41,373 nt of DNA from Bacteroidales bacterium (GCA_016285145.1 JAEEQE010000028.1:1-41373); one strand, 5' to 3'. Positions 31,725-40,327 are shown, counted from the first letter of the stretch. The notes: a model not told the origin generated them from the sequence alone. Translations and numbers: made by a program.

Positions 31725-33839
31725 ATGAGACTAAAAAAAATATTGACGTTCCTGCTGATCCTCATCCAGCTGGCCGTACTCGCCGGACAGGCGCAGACCA
31801 TCCAAGACTATTCCGCCCCCCTGAAATCAGCAGGCCCGATGCCCGCCGATTTCAAAAAGGCGCTCCAGAATGACAAGTCACCCTCCGATTATTCCGTTTT
31901 CCTCAAGAATCTCATCATGGAAGGCCGCCTGCTTTATGGCACTCCTTTAAACGATTATATGGACGCAATAGCTGACAACCTGTTGAAGGACAATCCAGTT
32001 CTGCGCTCCAAAATCCATATCTACATCCTCAAGACACCCATCGTAAACGCCAGTTCCACCACCAACGGGCTCATCTTCGTGAATATGGGCTTGATTGCCC
32101 AAGTATCCAACGAAAGCGAGTTGGCCTTTATCCTCGCCCACGAGATCGCGCATGTGGCGGAGAATCACATCACGGAAATCAACGAGTACAAGGACAAGCT
32201 CAAAGAACGGGACATGATCAGCTACTACGTCAAGTCGCAGAACCGTTCCCGCGAGCAGGAGCTGGCCGCCGACCGCATCGCCTTGGAGCGGTATTTCCAG
32301 TCGTCCAGATACAGCTACGACATCATTGACGGTATATTCGACGTACTGCAATATGCGGACCTGCCCTTTGACGAGGTCCCCTTCACCAAAAAAAACACGG
32401 AAACAGATTTTTATCATTTTCCTGAAAACTATTATCTTACAAATATTGCACCCATCCAGAGCCGTGCCGACATGATCGACACACTGTTCACCCATCCCAA
32501 CATCGAGAAACGCCGTACGGCAGCGCAGAGCATCATTGCCGGATTGGCAAAATCTGGACGCTCTGTCTATCTGCAGCCGGAGGAGAAATTCCAACTGGCA
32601 CGCAATCTGGCCCGGTTTGAGTGCATTAACATCCTGCTCACCGACCACCAATACGACCAGGCCATCTACAACATCCACGTGCTGCAACAGAGTCTTCCCG
32701 ACAACGCATTCCTGCAAAAAGCCATGGCGGAAGCATGGTACGGATTTTCGAAACACCGCAACAACGGACAAGTCTCGGATGTGATCCTCCCGCACAAGAA
32801 AGTGGAGGGTGAAATGCAGCAGGTGAGCTACATACTGTCGAAGATAAATCGTATGGAAGCCTCCGTACTGGCCTTACGTCATGCGTGGACTGCAAAAAAA
32901 CGATTCCCGGATGACACCCATATCGCTGAGATAACCAGCGACCTTCTTCGGGATGTCTTCATTGAAAACAAAATGAAATACACCGATTTCTCCGACTATC
33001 CCATGGGAACCAATCCGGACTCCATTGTTGTGAAAGAGACAACACATGCCACTGACACCGTCATCGGCAAATACGCCCGCATACGCCGCCAGAACCAGTC
33101 CAACAAGGTGATACCCACCGCCAAATTCAAGACTGTCAACTACATGCTGGTGGACATCCATCAGGATTCCGATTTTGTGAGCGCGATGAACAACATCATC
33201 CGCATGGCGGAAGATGAACAAATCCTGGACTTCGTAAGCCAAAACAAACCGGCTGACATCAAAACGTTATTTGTTTCCAAACCGGAATGCTCGTATTACA
33301 ATCATAGTTCCTCATCAAAAAAAGCCGAGCGTGGCAGCAAGCAGATGCTTCGCGCCACCCTAACCAGCGCCAGACACCTCAAGCTCCAGACGCAACATTA
33401 CACGCCCAAACAAGTGGGTGCTTTCTCCACGGATGAATACAACGGTTATGTGCAACTGCAACAATGGATCCGCGATTTCAGGAAGAGCGGCGGCATCGAA
33501 ATGGTACGCCACACCGCCCAGAACATGTCCTCAGCCTATGAGCTGACCGGCACCAGCAAAATATGCTTTGTAGGCAACAGAACAACCTCGGGCCATTTCT
33601 TCGGACTTGAAAAGAGCAAAAGCCTCTTCCTGACCTTTCTCTGTCCCTACGTCCTTCCTGTCACCCTGACCACCTTCGCCTTACCACGTCCCTCGACCGA
33701 AATGTACTTCGTCATTACCGATTTCGGGACTGGCAAGAACGATGTAGCCATCCGCGACAGCCATACCAGCAGCATCAACAAGGCATACACCAACGCATTC
33801 ATTTACGACGAGTTATATAATTTTGTTAAAGGAAAATAA
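31725..33839 (+). CDS. Secreted M48 family zinc metallopeptidase
   Basis: A 704-residue exported protein (signal MRLKKILTFLLILIQLAVLAGQA). The M48 active site is H139-E140-x2-H143 (AHEIAHVAENH), with E179 of QELAADR as third ligand and D183. The family resembles periplasmic proteases such as BepA that maintain the outer-membrane assembly machinery. The last 350 residues are a long C-terminal extension with no motif I recognise; part of it (residues 300-390) is helical. It is 2 bp upstream of an outer-membrane-like protein, which fits an envelope quality-control role. Confidence 0.88.
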   Translation: MRLKKILTFLLILIQLAVLAGQAQTIQDYSAPLKSAGPMPADFKKALQNDKSPSDYSVFLKNLIMEGRLLYGTPLNDYMDAIADNLLKDNPVLRSKIHIYILKTPIVNASSTTNGLIFVNMGLIAQVSNESELAFILAHEIAHVAENHITEINEYKDKLKERDMISYYVKSQNRSREQELAADRIALERYFQSSRYSYDIIDGIFDVLQYADLPFDEVPFTKKNTETDFYHFPENYYLTNIAPIQSRADMIDTLFTHPNIEKRRTAAQSIIAGLAKSGRSVYLQPEEKFQLARNLARFECINILLTDHQYDQAIYNIHVLQQSLPDNAFLQKAMAEAWYGFSKHRNNGQVSDVILPHKKVEGEMQQVSYILSKINRMEASVLALRHAWTAKKRFPDDTHIAEITSDLLRDVFIENKMKYTDFSDYPMGTNPDSIVVKETTHATDTVIGKYARIRRQNQSNKVIPTAKFKTVNYMLVDIHQDSDFVSAMNNIIRMAEDEQILDFVSQNKPADIKTLFVSKPECSYYNHSSSSKKAERGSKQMLRATLTSARHLKLQTQHYTPKQVGAFSTDEYNGYVQLQQWIRDFRKSGGIEMVRHTAQNMSSAYELTGTSKICFVGNRTTSGHFFGLEKSKSLFLTFLCPYVLPVTLTTFALPRPSTEMYFVITDFGTGKNDVAIRDSHTSSINKAYTNAFIYDELYNFVKGK

Positions 33840-33841
33840 CT

Positions 33842-34618
33842 ATGAAAAAAATATATCTTTTCACCATCGCAATCCTTCTGTCGGGATTCTGTCTAGGGCA
33901 GAACACAGGCTATATGGGAAAGCACGTCATCTTCAACGCGGAGGGCTACCTATCGCCATCCTGGAAAAATCCAAATCCTCTGTCACGAACCCTGGACGAA
34001 CACATCAACAGCGCACACCTCCGCCGCTACCTCGGCTTGAACTACATCCTCTCCCCAAACGTGGAGTGCATTGTCTGGGAAAAAGGGAGCGTGGGTGCCG
34101 GGTACAATTACTATAACTCGCCCTATAAAGGATCCTTGTATCAGGAATTCACAAGTCCATCCCAGGGTTACTACTTTAATGAGGACTATTCCTTCACTGG
34201 CCAAGTGGTGGCACACGGGTTCAACGTGTTTTACAAACAATATTTGGGGTACACAAAAGCGCCGCTGGGTTTTTATGCTAAATTCATCTTCGACGGTTTT
34301 TTCTACCATTATACAAACAATGAAGAGCCGCCACAATGGATAGGATACTATCATCCCGATTTCAAAGAAGGCAAGAGCATGCTGTTCGGAGCCAAAGCGG
34401 AAATAGGTTACGACTACCTCTTTTTCAACCGCTTGCGCCTTTCATTCGGTTTTTCCTTCGGCAGTACCTTTGGAGGATACAAGGCGATGAAAGGCTTCCT
34501 TGACGACTATTCCAGCCATGAGGCGAGTACCACATCCGTCAACAGTTTTGTGCGCAACCGGATATTGAATGCCTACTGGTTCGGCCTCAAAGTCGGAGTC
34601 GGGTTCCTGGCATTTTAG
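33842..34618 (+). CDS. Probable outer-membrane beta-barrel protein
   Basis: A 258-residue protein with a signal peptide (MKKIYLFTIAILLSGFCLG, mature start QNTGYM). The mature sequence is rich in alternating aromatic and polar strands (LRRYLGLNYIL, GSVGAGYNYY, GFYAKFIFDGFFYHY, RLSFGFSFGSTFGG) and ends in a terminal Phe (FLAF). No named family. It starts 2 bp after the M48 peptidase stop and is surely co-transcribed; it may be a substrate or partner of that peptidase. Confidence 0.75.
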   Translation: MKKIYLFTIAILLSGFCLGQNTGYMGKHVIFNAEGYLSPSWKNPNPLSRTLDEHINSAHLRRYLGLNYILSPNVECIVWEKGSVGAGYNYYNSPYKGSLYQEFTSPSQGYYFNEDYSFTGQVVAHGFNVFYKQYLGYTKAPLGFYAKFIFDGFFYHYTNNEEPPQWIGYYHPDFKEGKSMLFGAKAEIGYDYLFFNRLRLSFGFSFGSTFGGYKAMKGFLDDYSSHEASTTSVNSFVRNRILNAYWFGLKVGVGFLAF

Positions 34619-34655
34619 ATAGGCCGTTAGCAGTTGGCTTTAATTTCTTAATTTC

Positions 34656-35327
34656 TTAACGCCTCTCACCCACCCTACACACCAGGCTCCAACAGTATTG
34701 TTTCTCCTCGTTGACGCCCGTCTCCATTCGGAAGTTTCGCATCAAGTCCCTTTCGGACAGCACATTTTCGAGAGGATCCACCAAGCCGGAACCATCCATT
34801 TTCAAGATTGCCTCTTTTTGGGTCCAAAGGCAAGCGAACATCCGGTCGGGATTGTCGGCGTGGAGGATGCGTTCGCGCTCGTCGGCATTCATCGTGCGGT
34901 GCAGCAACGAATCGGAGGCTTTCCTGAACGACTCCACGTCCAGTCCTACGGGCCGGTCATGCAGAGCCACCCCCACGGCCTGTTTGCAGTGGCTGATGCT
35001 GATTTCCACCCCTTCGATCCGTTCTCCCCCACTCTCCGCACGCAGGAAAGGTTTCCCATGTTCCGCATACACAAAGCCGCCATCCCATTGGGCCAGTTGC
35101 GACCGCATCATGGCCCATTCGCTCTCGCATCCCGACAAGACCTCCTCCACACACTGCCGCAAAAGCTCGTATGTCTTCAAACATGCGAATTGTCCGAACG
35201 TATGGTGATACGCCAACGCCTGCTCGCGTCGCTGGTCGCTGGCCAACAACAACATACGCTCCACCTCGGCATCCGTGCAGCGTGACATGTCGTCAAACAA
35301 TTTCCATTTCACAGGACAGTCTGTCAT
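34656..35327 (-). CDS. 4'-phosphopantetheinyl transferase
   Basis: A 223-residue Sfp-type enzyme that loads phosphopantetheine onto carrier proteins. The start at 35327 (MTDCPVKW) was chosen because a -7 box (35370-35377) overlaps the further-upstream ATG at 35372. Motifs: ISISHCKQAVGVAL; VGLDVE with D130 and E132 binding Mg2+; WTQKEAILKMDGSGL with E172 and K176. It resembles Sfp more than the short AcpS. No carrier or synthase gene is near, so it may serve fatty-acid ACP or a distant pathway. It lies downstream of yifB on the same strand. Confidence 0.9.
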   Translation of the reverse strand: MTDCPVKWKLFDDMSRCTDAEVERMLLLASDQRREQALAYHHTFGQFACLKTYELLRQCVEEVLSGCESEWAMMRSQLAQWDGGFVYAEHGKPFLRAESGGERIEGVEISISHCKQAVGVALHDRPVGLDVESFRKASDSLLHRTMNADERERILHADNPDRMFACLWTQKEAILKMDGSGLVDPLENVLSERDLMRNFRMETGVNEEKQYCWSLVCRVGERR

Positions 35328-35369
35328 TTCCAATCGCAAACAATAAAATTCCCTCTTAGGAAAAACGTG

Positions 35370-35377
35370 CAAAAATA
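35370..35377 (-). promoter_or_regulatory. -7 promoter box of the phosphopantetheinyl transferase gene
   Basis: TATTTTTG on the minus strand, within 16 bp of the yifB stop. It suggests the transferase gene has its own promoter. Confidence 0.5.
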
Positions 35378-35384
35378 CACAAAA

Positions 35385-36929
35385 TCACCGTTTCCCCCAA
35401 TTGTCTCGGTCCAGGCTCCGGAAATTGATAGCCTCGCTGAGGTGTCCCGTCTCGATTCCCGGACTGCCGTCCAGATCGGCGATGGTGCGGGCCACCTTCA
35501 GAATGCGGTCGTAGGCGCGGGCGGAGAGACCCAGGCGGTCCATCGCCTGCTTCAGAATCGACTGCCCTGCCTCGTCAATCGTACAATACTGCCGCACCAT
35601 CCGGCTGGTCATCTGCGCGTTACAGAAAACATTGAATTGGTTGGTAAAGCGCTCTTTCTGGATGTTTCGGGCCGCCACCACGCGTTTGCGGATGGCCGCA
35701 CTCTTCTCCGACGGCTTGTTGCTAGCCAGTTCCTCATGACTCACCGGCACCACCTCCACGTGGAGGTCGATGCGGTCCATCAACGGGCCCGACACTCGTC
35801 CTAAATAGTTCTGCACCTCTCCGGGCTTGCAGGTACAAGCGATGGTCGGATGATTGTAATTACCACAAGGACAAGGATTCATGGCAGCCACGAACATGAA
35901 GGAAGCCGGAAACTCTACCGAATACTGCGACCGTGAGATAGTCACAAAACGGTCCTCCAACGGTTGGCGCATCACCTCTAACACCTGGCGCTTGAATTCG
36001 GGCAGTTCGTCCAGAAAGAGCACGCCGTTGTGGGCCAGCGAGATCTCGCCGGGCTGAGGATGGGTGCCGCCGCCCACTAACGCCACATCGCTGATGGTAT
36101 GATGCGGCGCACGGAAGGGCCGCACGCATATCAGCGAGGCATATCGGCTCATCTTGCCCGCCACGGAGTGTATCTTGGTGGTTTCCAACGCCTCATGCAA
36201 TGTCAGCGGTGGCAGGATGGATGGCAGTCGCTTGGCCAGCATCGTCTTGCCCGAACCGGGCGGCCCGATGAGGATGACATTATGACCGCCTGCCGCCGCA
36301 ATCTCCAACGCACGCTTGATGTTCTCCTGCCCCTTCACATCCGAGAAATCATATTCGTAGTCGTTCAAACTTTTGCGGAATTCCTGCTCTATATCGATTT
36401 TCGTAGGCTCGATGGGCACATCCTTGTCAAAGTAATCAATCACCTGCTTGATATTCTCCACCCCGAGGATCTCCAGACCGTCCACAATAGCGGCTTCCCG
36501 CGCGTTCTGCGCCGGCAGGATCAACGCCTTCTTGCCCCTTTTACGCGCCTCAATGGCGATGGGCAGTGCACCCCGTATCGGCTGCATGCTGCCATCCAAC
36601 GACAACTCGCCCATGATATAATAATCCTCCAAGCGGTCCGCCCCTTTAATCTGCTCGGAGGCTGCCAAGATGGCGATTGCCAGCGTCAGGTCAAAGGCCG
36701 AACCCTCCTTCCGGATGTCGGCCGGAGCCATATTAACCACTATCTTCCGTCCTGGAATATTATATTTGTACAATTTCAAGGCCGTCTCAATCCGCTGCTG
36801 ACTCTCCTTGACCGCACTGTCGGGCAATCCCACCAAATGGAAACCGATTCCGACATCCACGCTGACCTCCACCGCAATCTGAATGGCCGCAACGCCCATC
36901 AGGGCACAACTGTAAGTTCTCACTAACAT
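35385..36929 (-). CDS. YifB/ComM family Mg-chelatase-like AAA+ ATPase
   Basis: A 514-residue protein. The N-terminal Lon-protease-like domain (ChlI-type) begins SCALMGVAAIQIAVEVSVDVG, then FHLVGLPDSAVKESQQR. The AAA+ core has Walker A GPPGSGKT at 222-229 and the helix-hairpin LFLDELPEFKRQVLEVMRQPLE. A C-terminal Mg-chelatase domain follows (MTSRMVRQYCTIDEAGQ). ComM of Vibrio is a helicase promoting branch migration during natural transformation. The present protein has the full architecture, including MNPCPCGNY, so a role in recombination of incoming DNA is plausible. Confidence 0.93.
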   Translation of the reverse strand: MLVRTYSCALMGVAAIQIAVEVSVDVGIGFHLVGLPDSAVKESQQRIETALKLYKYNIPGRKIVVNMAPADIRKEGSAFDLTLAIAILAASEQIKGADRLEDYYIMGELSLDGSMQPIRGALPIAIEARKRGKKALILPAQNAREAAIVDGLEILGVENIKQVIDYFDKDVPIEPTKIDIEQEFRKSLNDYEYDFSDVKGQENIKRALEIAAAGGHNVILIGPPGSGKTMLAKRLPSILPPLTLHEALETTKIHSVAGKMSRYASLICVRPFRAPHHTISDVALVGGGTHPQPGEISLAHNGVLFLDELPEFKRQVLEVMRQPLEDRFVTISRSQYSVEFPASFMFVAAMNPCPCGNYNHPTIACTCKPGEVQNYLGRVSGPLMDRIDLHVEVVPVSHEELASNKPSEKSAAIRKRVVAARNIQKERFTNQFNVFCNAQMTSRMVRQYCTIDEAGQSILKQAMDRLGLSARAYDRILKVARTIADLDGSPGIETGHLSEAINFRSLDRDNWGKR

Positions 36930-36949
36930 AACCGTTCATTTTTTTGCAG

Positions 36950-36957
36950 CAAAAATA
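36950..36957 (-). promoter_or_regulatory. -7 promoter box of yifB/comM
   Basis: TATTTTTG on the minus strand, 21 bp upstream of the ATG at 36929. Confidence 0.55.
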
Positions 36958-37199
36958 AAAATTATTCAATATAATTCAATATAATTTGTGTTAATTTTTT
37001 ATTTTAAGAAACATTTGTTAATTTTGCAAAATCAATAGACACTATCGATTTATAAACTATTTTCTTCCATACAAATAACACTAATGCGGTATTTTACAAA
37101 AATCCGCAAAAAAACAAAAAGTCAGCAGACGCAAAAACGTGCGCATATCAGAAATTGGAAATTTAAAAAAAAATTTCGAAAAAAGTGGAGGGAAAACGA
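36958..37199. other. AT-rich intergenic stretch
   Basis: About 240 bp with no gene. It has two tandem ATTCAATATA units (36964-36983), a rightward TAATTTTG box (37019-37026) without an obvious gene behind it and a weak GAAATTT/AAATTTC inverted repeat (37158-37177). I assign no function. Confidence 0.4.
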
Positions 37200-37829
37200 T
37201 TACTGTACAGATGGGCAGATGGTGTTCAAAGGGCACTCCTGACACTTAGGCTTGCGGGCCACGCACACATAGCGCCCGTGCAGCAGCAACCAATGATGTG
37301 CACGGGACACAAACTTTTGGGGGATATTCCGCACCAACTGGCGCTCCACTGCCTCTGGTGTGGGGGCATCGGACACCAGCCCAAGCCGGTGCGCCACCCG
37401 AAAAACATGCGTGTCCACAGGCATCGCCGCCTGCCCGAAAGCGAAGGCAAGCACCACATTGGCCGTCTTGCGCCCCACCCCGGGCAACTTTACAAGTTCC
37501 TCCATCGTAGCTGGAACCTCGCCTTGAAAATCACGGACCAGCATCTTGGACATCTCCGACAAATGATGGGCCTTGCTGTTGGGATATGAAACCGACTTCA
37601 CAAACGCGAGAATATCATCCTCCGAAGCCTCTGACAAAGCCCGTGCATCTGGATAACGCTCAAAAAGCGCTGGCGTCACCATGTTCACCCTCTTGTCGGT
37701 ACATTGCGCGGCCAGCATAGTGGCTACCAGGAGCTGGTAGGCATTGGTGTAATGTAGTTCGGATTCCACATCGGGCTGACAACGGGAAAAATAGTCCAAG
37801 ATATAAGAATAGCGTTCTTTACGGGTCAT
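37200..37829 (-). CDS. nth: Endonuclease III
   Basis: A bifunctional DNA glycosylase/AP lyase for oxidised pyrimidines. It has 209 residues from the ATG at 37829, chosen because a -7 box (37852-37859) lies in the upstream extension. The helix-hairpin-helix LPGVGRKTANVV has the catalytic K121, and D139 sits in VDTHVFRV. The [4Fe-4S] cluster ligands C189, C196, C199 and C205 have the classical C-x6-C-x2-C-x5-C spacing. Fully typical. Confidence 0.96.
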   Translation of the reverse strand: MTRKERYSYILDYFSRCQPDVESELHYTNAYQLLVATMLAAQCTDKRVNMVTPALFERYPDARALSEASEDDILAFVKSVSYPNSKAHHLSEMSKMLVRDFQGEVPATMEELVKLPGVGRKTANVVLAFAFGQAAMPVDTHVFRVAHRLGLVSDAPTPEAVERQLVRNIPQKFVSRAHHWLLLHGRYVCVARKPKCQECPLNTICPSVQ

Positions 37830-37851
37830 ACCATATAAATATATCAGACGG

Positions 37852-37859
37852 CAAATGTA
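37852..37859 (-). promoter_or_regulatory. -7 promoter box of nth
   Basis: TACATTTG on the minus strand, 23 bp upstream of the ATG at 37829. Confidence 0.6.
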
Positions 37860-37995
37860 CACAAAAAAACGCAAACAAATCCATACAACATCTTGTTTTC
37901 ATTAAAAACTATGGCATATAATTTCTCCCATCGTACTTTGTTCCAACCGAATAACAAAAAATAACAAAACCGATGGCGCATATTCAAAAAAAGTG

Positions 37996-38003
37996 TATTT
38001 TTG
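37996..38003 (+). promoter_or_regulatory. -7 promoter box of the tRNA-His gene
   Basis: TATTTTTG, followed by GC. Transcription would begin near 38010, about 20 bp before the tRNA. Confidence 0.6.
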
Positions 38004-38028
38004 CACCGTCTTTTTGAGACACCCAAAT

Positions 38029-38103
38029 GGCGGTTGTAGCTCAGTTGGTTAGAGTACCGGATTGTGGTTCCGTGGGTCGTCGGTTCGAATCCGACCTGCC
38101 GCC
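38029..38103 (+). tRNA. tRNA-His (anticodon GTG)
   Basis: The cloverleaf is readable by eye: D-arm GCTC...GAGT, anticodon GTG at 38064-38066, T-arm GTCGG-TTCGAAT-CCGAC. An extra G at 38029 faces C at the discriminator position, the G-1:C73 pair that marks tRNA-His. The acceptor stem has one T:T mismatch (6:67) and one T:G wobble. CCA is not encoded. Confidence 0.95.
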
Positions 38104-38124
38104 CGAAAGTCTTACAAAACAATA

Positions 38125-38162
38125 AAAATCAGCGGATTACGGACAGTTTCCGCTGATTTTTT
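38125..38162 (+). terminator. Rho-independent terminator after tRNA-His
   Basis: An 11-12-bp stem (AAATCAGCGGA pairing with TCCGCTGATTT) closes a 13-base loop and runs into T6. Confidence 0.8.
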
Positions 38163-38175
38163 GCGTTTAATCGAG

Positions 38176-38189
38176 GAAGAAATTTCTTC
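38176..38189. repeat. Perfect 14-bp palindrome
   Basis: GAAGAAATTTCTTC is self-complementary. It lies about 80 bp upstream of the C10 protease promoter box and could be an operator, but there is no second copy to support this. Confidence 0.3.
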
Positions 38190-38266
38190 AGGACTATAAA
38201 AAGCCTGTTTTACTCATCAAAATGACACAACAAACCAATTATACGTGTGTGTTTCCATGTTTTTTT

Positions 38267-38274
38267 TATTTTTG
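38267..38274 (+). promoter_or_regulatory. -7 promoter box of the C10 protease gene
   Basis: TATTTTTG, 76 bp before the ATG at 38351, giving a leader of about 70 nt. Confidence 0.55.
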
Positions 38275-38350
38275 CCGTGAGAATCAAGAACTGATGTTAT
38301 CGATCTAACGTGTTTGTTCTCAATATTCTTTCGATGAAATTCATAGCATT

Positions 38351-39766
38351 ATGAAATTGAAATACCCCCTTTTATCCTTCTTGCTGCTGATGCAGTGCGG
38401 CACCATATCCGCGAAATCGGTGGATATAACCACAGCTTGCACAGTGGCCACCCACTTCTTTGCCATGAAGTTCAGCCACGCACCCGAATCGCTCACTCCT
38501 ACTGTAGCTTACACTGCTCCAACACTGCGCGGAGAAAATGGCTCAGCTCCCGGTTTCTATGTCTTTAATTTCGAACCTGAAGGCTTTGTCATCGTAGCAG
38601 GCGATGATCGTGCGCAACCGATATTGGCTTATTCCGATGAGAGTGCCTTCGTTGCCGACAATATGCCCGACCATATACGCTTTTTTCTGGATGGATACAC
38701 GGAAGGCATTCGATATATCATTAATAATCAGCAATATAATAAAAAATCTACACAACAACAGTGGAAGGCACTGCTTTCCGGGAATTCTCTCGCGCAAAAA
38801 GATGAGACGGTGGTCGTCGGTCCGCTGCTGGGCAACAACGAATGGAACCAAACCAGGTATTACAACGATCTTTGCCCTGCGGATGCGACAGGCCATCCTG
38901 CTTACGGCGGTCACGCCGCAGCGGGTTGCGGGGCCCTGGTTATGGGGCAGGTAATGCGCTATTGGCGATTCCCTACCACGGGTACCGGAAGCCACTCCTA
39001 CACCAGCAACTACGGAACCCTTTCCGCCAATTTCGGGGCAACGACCTATCACTACGAAAGCATGCCCGACCAACTGACAACATCCAATCACCCAGACAGT
39101 TGTGTGGAAGCAGTCGCCACTTTGCTGTACCATTGCGGAGTTGCCGTCAATATGAATTACGGTCCATCCGCAAGTGTGGCCAATTCCAACCGCATTGTGT
39201 CGGCCCTTTCCACATACTTTCGCTATCCAGCTACCATACAGTATATTGAGCGAGGGAATCTATCGCCGGCCATATGGCTCAATTATTTAAAAAGCGAACT
39301 TGACGAAGGAGCCCCCTTCATGTACGGGGGAAGCGGGAACTACGGCGGCCACGTCTGGACTTGCGACGGCTACCAAGACAACGACTTTTTCCACTTCAAC
39401 TGGGGATGGGGCGGACAGCAAAACGGCTATTTTGCACTAACCAGCTGTAGTTCATACGGTTTCAACAACAACCATGCCATCATCATCGGTATCCGAGGAC
39501 CGGAACTGCCAGCTTCCGTCGGGGAAAACAGCAGGAAAAACGTCATGGCATTCCCCAATCCTACCCATGGAGTTGTACGAATGCAGACGGAAGGAGAACC
39601 CGTCATAGAAGTGCAGGTTTTCGACCCGTTCGGGAAAATGCTATCCCACCAGCTCGTAAATGGGAATGATTTTTCGGTGGACTTGTCTGGCTGTTCTTCG
39701 GGAATTTACCTACTTCGACTTATCTCCAGTGAAGGTGTAGAGACGGTCAAAGTTGTCAAGCGGTAA
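38351..39766 (+). CDS. Secreted C10 (streptopain-like) cysteine protease with T9SS sorting domain
   Basis: A 471-residue secreted protease. Signal peptide: LKYPLLSFLLLMQCGTISA. Residues about 25-145 are a Spi_C10-type propeptide (GFYVFNFEPEGFVIVAGDD). The catalytic C193 lies in HAAAGCGALVMGQVMRYW and H334 in YGGHVWTCDGY, followed by FHFNWGWGG carrying the conserved Trp. The last 75 residues are a type A T9SS sorting domain (AFPNPTHGVV, then FDPFGKML, then SSGIYLLRLIS, ending VVKR). It should be exported by Sec, then moved to the surface by T9SS. Family members include interpain and streptopain. The substrate is unknown. Confidence 0.93.
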   Translation: MKLKYPLLSFLLLMQCGTISAKSVDITTACTVATHFFAMKFSHAPESLTPTVAYTAPTLRGENGSAPGFYVFNFEPEGFVIVAGDDRAQPILAYSDESAFVADNMPDHIRFFLDGYTEGIRYIINNQQYNKKSTQQQWKALLSGNSLAQKDETVVVGPLLGNNEWNQTRYYNDLCPADATGHPAYGGHAAAGCGALVMGQVMRYWRFPTTGTGSHSYTSNYGTLSANFGATTYHYESMPDQLTTSNHPDSCVEAVATLLYHCGVAVNMNYGPSASVANSNRIVSALSTYFRYPATIQYIERGNLSPAIWLNYLKSELDEGAPFMYGGSGNYGGHVWTCDGYQDNDFFHFNWGWGGQQNGYFALTSCSSYGFNNNHAIIIGIRGPELPASVGENSRKNVMAFPNPTHGVVRMQTEGEPVIEVQVFDPFGKMLSHQLVNGNDFSVDLSGCSSGIYLLRLISSEGVETVKVVKR

Positions 39767-39775
39767 TCCCATAAA

Positions 39776-40327
39776 CTATTCCACCCCATAGTCCGCCAAA
39801 TCCTCCGCCGCCTGCGGCAGATTTTCTTCAAGATGGATATAGGGTTTGACTTTGCGACTGAAGGTACGGAGATAGTAGTCTTGGAGCAAGACCTCCACCT
39901 CACGCATTGTTTGCTCTAACTTCTTGGGCTTCAGCTGACACTCCCAAAGCACAATCACTTGCCAGCCGTTCTCCTGCAGAATCCGATAGTTCTTTTGGTC
40001 ACGTTCCTGGTTACGCCAGATTTTGTTCACCCAAAAATCACGGTTGGTCTTAGGGATTTTGCAACATTCGGAATTTTCGATTTGTAGAGACGTGCCATGG
40101 CGCGTCTCTACATTGTGTCCGTGCCAAAAACACCCGTTCACGAAAATCGCCGTCCGGTACTTGCGCATCACGATGTCGGGTTTGCCCGGCACGCCCTTCA
40201 CGTTGAGGCGGTAGCGGTAGCCGTGTCTCCACAGCCACTGCCGCACGCGCTTCTCGGGCGTGGTGTCCTTGCTGCGGATGCGCGACATACAATAGTGCCG
40301 CTGCTGGGGTGTCATGATGTCGGTCAT
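39776..40327 (-). CDS. vsr: Vsr-like very short patch repair endonuclease, with in-frame palindrome insertion
   Basis: A 183-residue protein of the Vsr family, which nicks T:G mismatches in sequence contexts made by 5-methylcytosine deamination. The core is MTPQQRHYCMSRIRSKDTTPE, then PGKPDIVMRKY with the catalytic Asp, then FVNGCFWHGH and the IPKTNRDFW and WECQLKP blocks. Between FWHGH and IPKT it has about 12 residues more than usual, and these (VETRHGTSLQ) are encoded by a 30-bp palindrome. No cytosine methylase is adjacent. It lies 6 bp after the PheC-like gene. Whether the enlarged loop leaves an active enzyme is unknown. Confidence 0.87.
   Translation of the reverse strand: MTDIMTPQQRHYCMSRIRSKDTTPEKRVRQWLWRHGYRYRLNVKGVPGKPDIVMRKYRTAIFVNGCFWHGHNVETRHGTSLQIENSECCKIPKTNRDFWVNKIWRNQERDQKNYRILQENGWQVIVLWECQLKPKKLEQTMREVEVLLQDYYLRTFSRKVKPYIHLEENLPQAAEDLADYGVE
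40083..40112. repeat. Palindromic element inside vsr
   Basis: A 30-bp palindrome with 14 Watson-Crick pairs and one wobble. Left arm TGTAGAGACG, centre TGCCATGGC, right arm CGTCTCTACA. Its arms match the intergenic palindrome at 17185-17208. Being ten codons long it keeps the vsr frame. Confidence 0.8.

Noticed and set aside
36964-36983. Two ATTCAATATA units as an operator or origin iteron
   Set aside because: Only two copies in low-complexity AT DNA, no replication gene nearby.
39735-39748. GTAGAGACG at the end of the C10 protease as a third palindrome copy
   Set aside because: Only one arm is present and it encodes the conserved VETVKVV tail of the T9SS domain, so chance identity is likelier.
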